The notes beneath the pieces are model-generated. The model did not search any database. It was not told the origin of the DNA and saw only the letters and a list, made by a program, of their open reading frames with translations. The translations under genes were made by a program, and so were the position numbers. A stretch of DNA of 64,000 bases, taken from contig CAKJVC010000012.1 in the NCBI GenBank assembly GCA_918026815.1, positions 1,240,001 through 1,304,000 of the forward strand, given 5' to 3'. This document shows positions 63,728 through 64,000 of the stretch, piece by piece. The stretch's first letter is position 1. The number at the start of each line of letters is the position of its first letter. This DNA comes from Chalara sp. BL73. Lineage: Eukaryota > Ascomycota > Leotiomycetes > Helotiales.

Positions 63728-64000
63728 CTACTCATTTCTTCCATTTTCATAGCGATTCTCAATAAGCTGCTTAACGGTGTTATGCCTATTTTCTGATGCC
63801 AGTTTCAACGCTTTTCTGTATTGCGTATTTCCAGATCCATGAAGTCTAACGCCAGCATTAAGGAGCAATTGCACCATGTTAATGCGCCCGTGCTTCGCAG
63901 CCTTTTCTAAAGCCGTTTTTCTATCCTTTACTGCTGCCTGTGCATTGACTTTCGTACTAGCATCCAAAAGCATTATAGCAATCCCAATATAGCCCCCGAT
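63728..64000 (-). CDS. ankyrin-repeat protein, C-terminal part, runs off the right edge
   Basis: On the minus strand the frame is open from the window edge to the stop at 63728-63730, about 90 residues. It contains ankyrin repeats: MLLDASTKVNAQAAVKDRKT, ALEKAAKHGRINMVQLLLNA, GVRLHGSGNTQ and ALKLASENRHNTVKQLIENR. The last repeat is followed by a short polar tail. Family knowledge: ankyrin repeats bind other proteins, and fungal ones are often joined to NACHT or patatin domains, which would lie outside this window. The start and any other domains cannot be seen. Confidence 0.75.
   Translation of the reverse strand: MGGYIGIAIMLLDASTKVNAQAAVKDRKTALEKAAKHGRINMVQLLLNAGVRLHGSGNTQYRKALKLASENRHNTVKQLIENRYENGRNE

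Overview
The window is nuclear DNA of a filamentous ascomycete. The evidence is short spliceosomal introns (about 50-150 nt, GTAAGT/GTATGT-like donors and CTAAC-type branch points), an FKS1 glucan synthase, a GH72/CBM43 glucanosyltransferase, a Zn2Cys6 factor, a HET-domain fragment, a CFEM protein and a Fot1/pogo-like transposon. A Leotiomycetes (Helotiales-like) origin is my inference from overall protein flavour and is not proven. All multi-exon gene models were spliced by hand from the sequence; each listed CDS keeps an open frame across its junctions.

Left part (1-34.2 kb) is conserved, gene-dense core. It holds a left-edge small membrane protein (partial, frameshifted), RRP6 (exosome 3'-exonuclease), HNT1 (HIT hydrolase), MOG1 (Ran-binding), a GCNA-like SprT protease, a GH72 GPI-anchored beta-1,3-glucanosyltransferase, then a 4 kb divergent promoter region and FKS1 (beta-1,3-glucan synthase). 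A 4.1 kb gene-poor gap follows, then a CSR1-like CRAL-TRIO protein, DAM1 (DASH complex), BUD20 (60S export zinc finger) and mitochondrial aconitase ACO1, which appears to use a GC-AG intron. FKS1 and the GH72 enzyme act in sequence on cell-wall glucan and are transcribed away from each other.

From 34.2 kb the character changes. An AT-rich, gene-free stretch (34.2-37.8 kb) carries an aberrant 5S rRNA gene. A truncated HET-domain gene abuts the tail of a metallo-beta-lactamase gene, which is split by a 1.82 kb pogo/Fot1-like element with long inverted repeats and a TA target duplication. Next comes an accessory set: a cis-CaaD-like tautomerase, a decayed GH3 fragment, an SDR, three NmrA-like NAD(P)-binding proteins (two head to head, one divergent from a transcription factor), a transcription factor with two C2H2 fingers plus a Zn2Cys6 cluster, and a DUF4267 membrane protein. 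No polyketide or peptide synthase is present, so this looks more like a catabolic, detoxification or redox-sensing gene set than a classical metabolite cluster.

The right end (55-64 kb) is a decayed subtelomere-like region: an LTR-like sequence, a CFEM GPI-type secreted protein, a SANT/Myb-like pseudogene, a tyrosine-recombinase/C2H2 element remnant and ankyrin-repeat fragments, one running off the right edge. Several breaks in the window can be repaired by one extra base, often in a homopolymer, so sequencing error must be considered before calling those genes dead.
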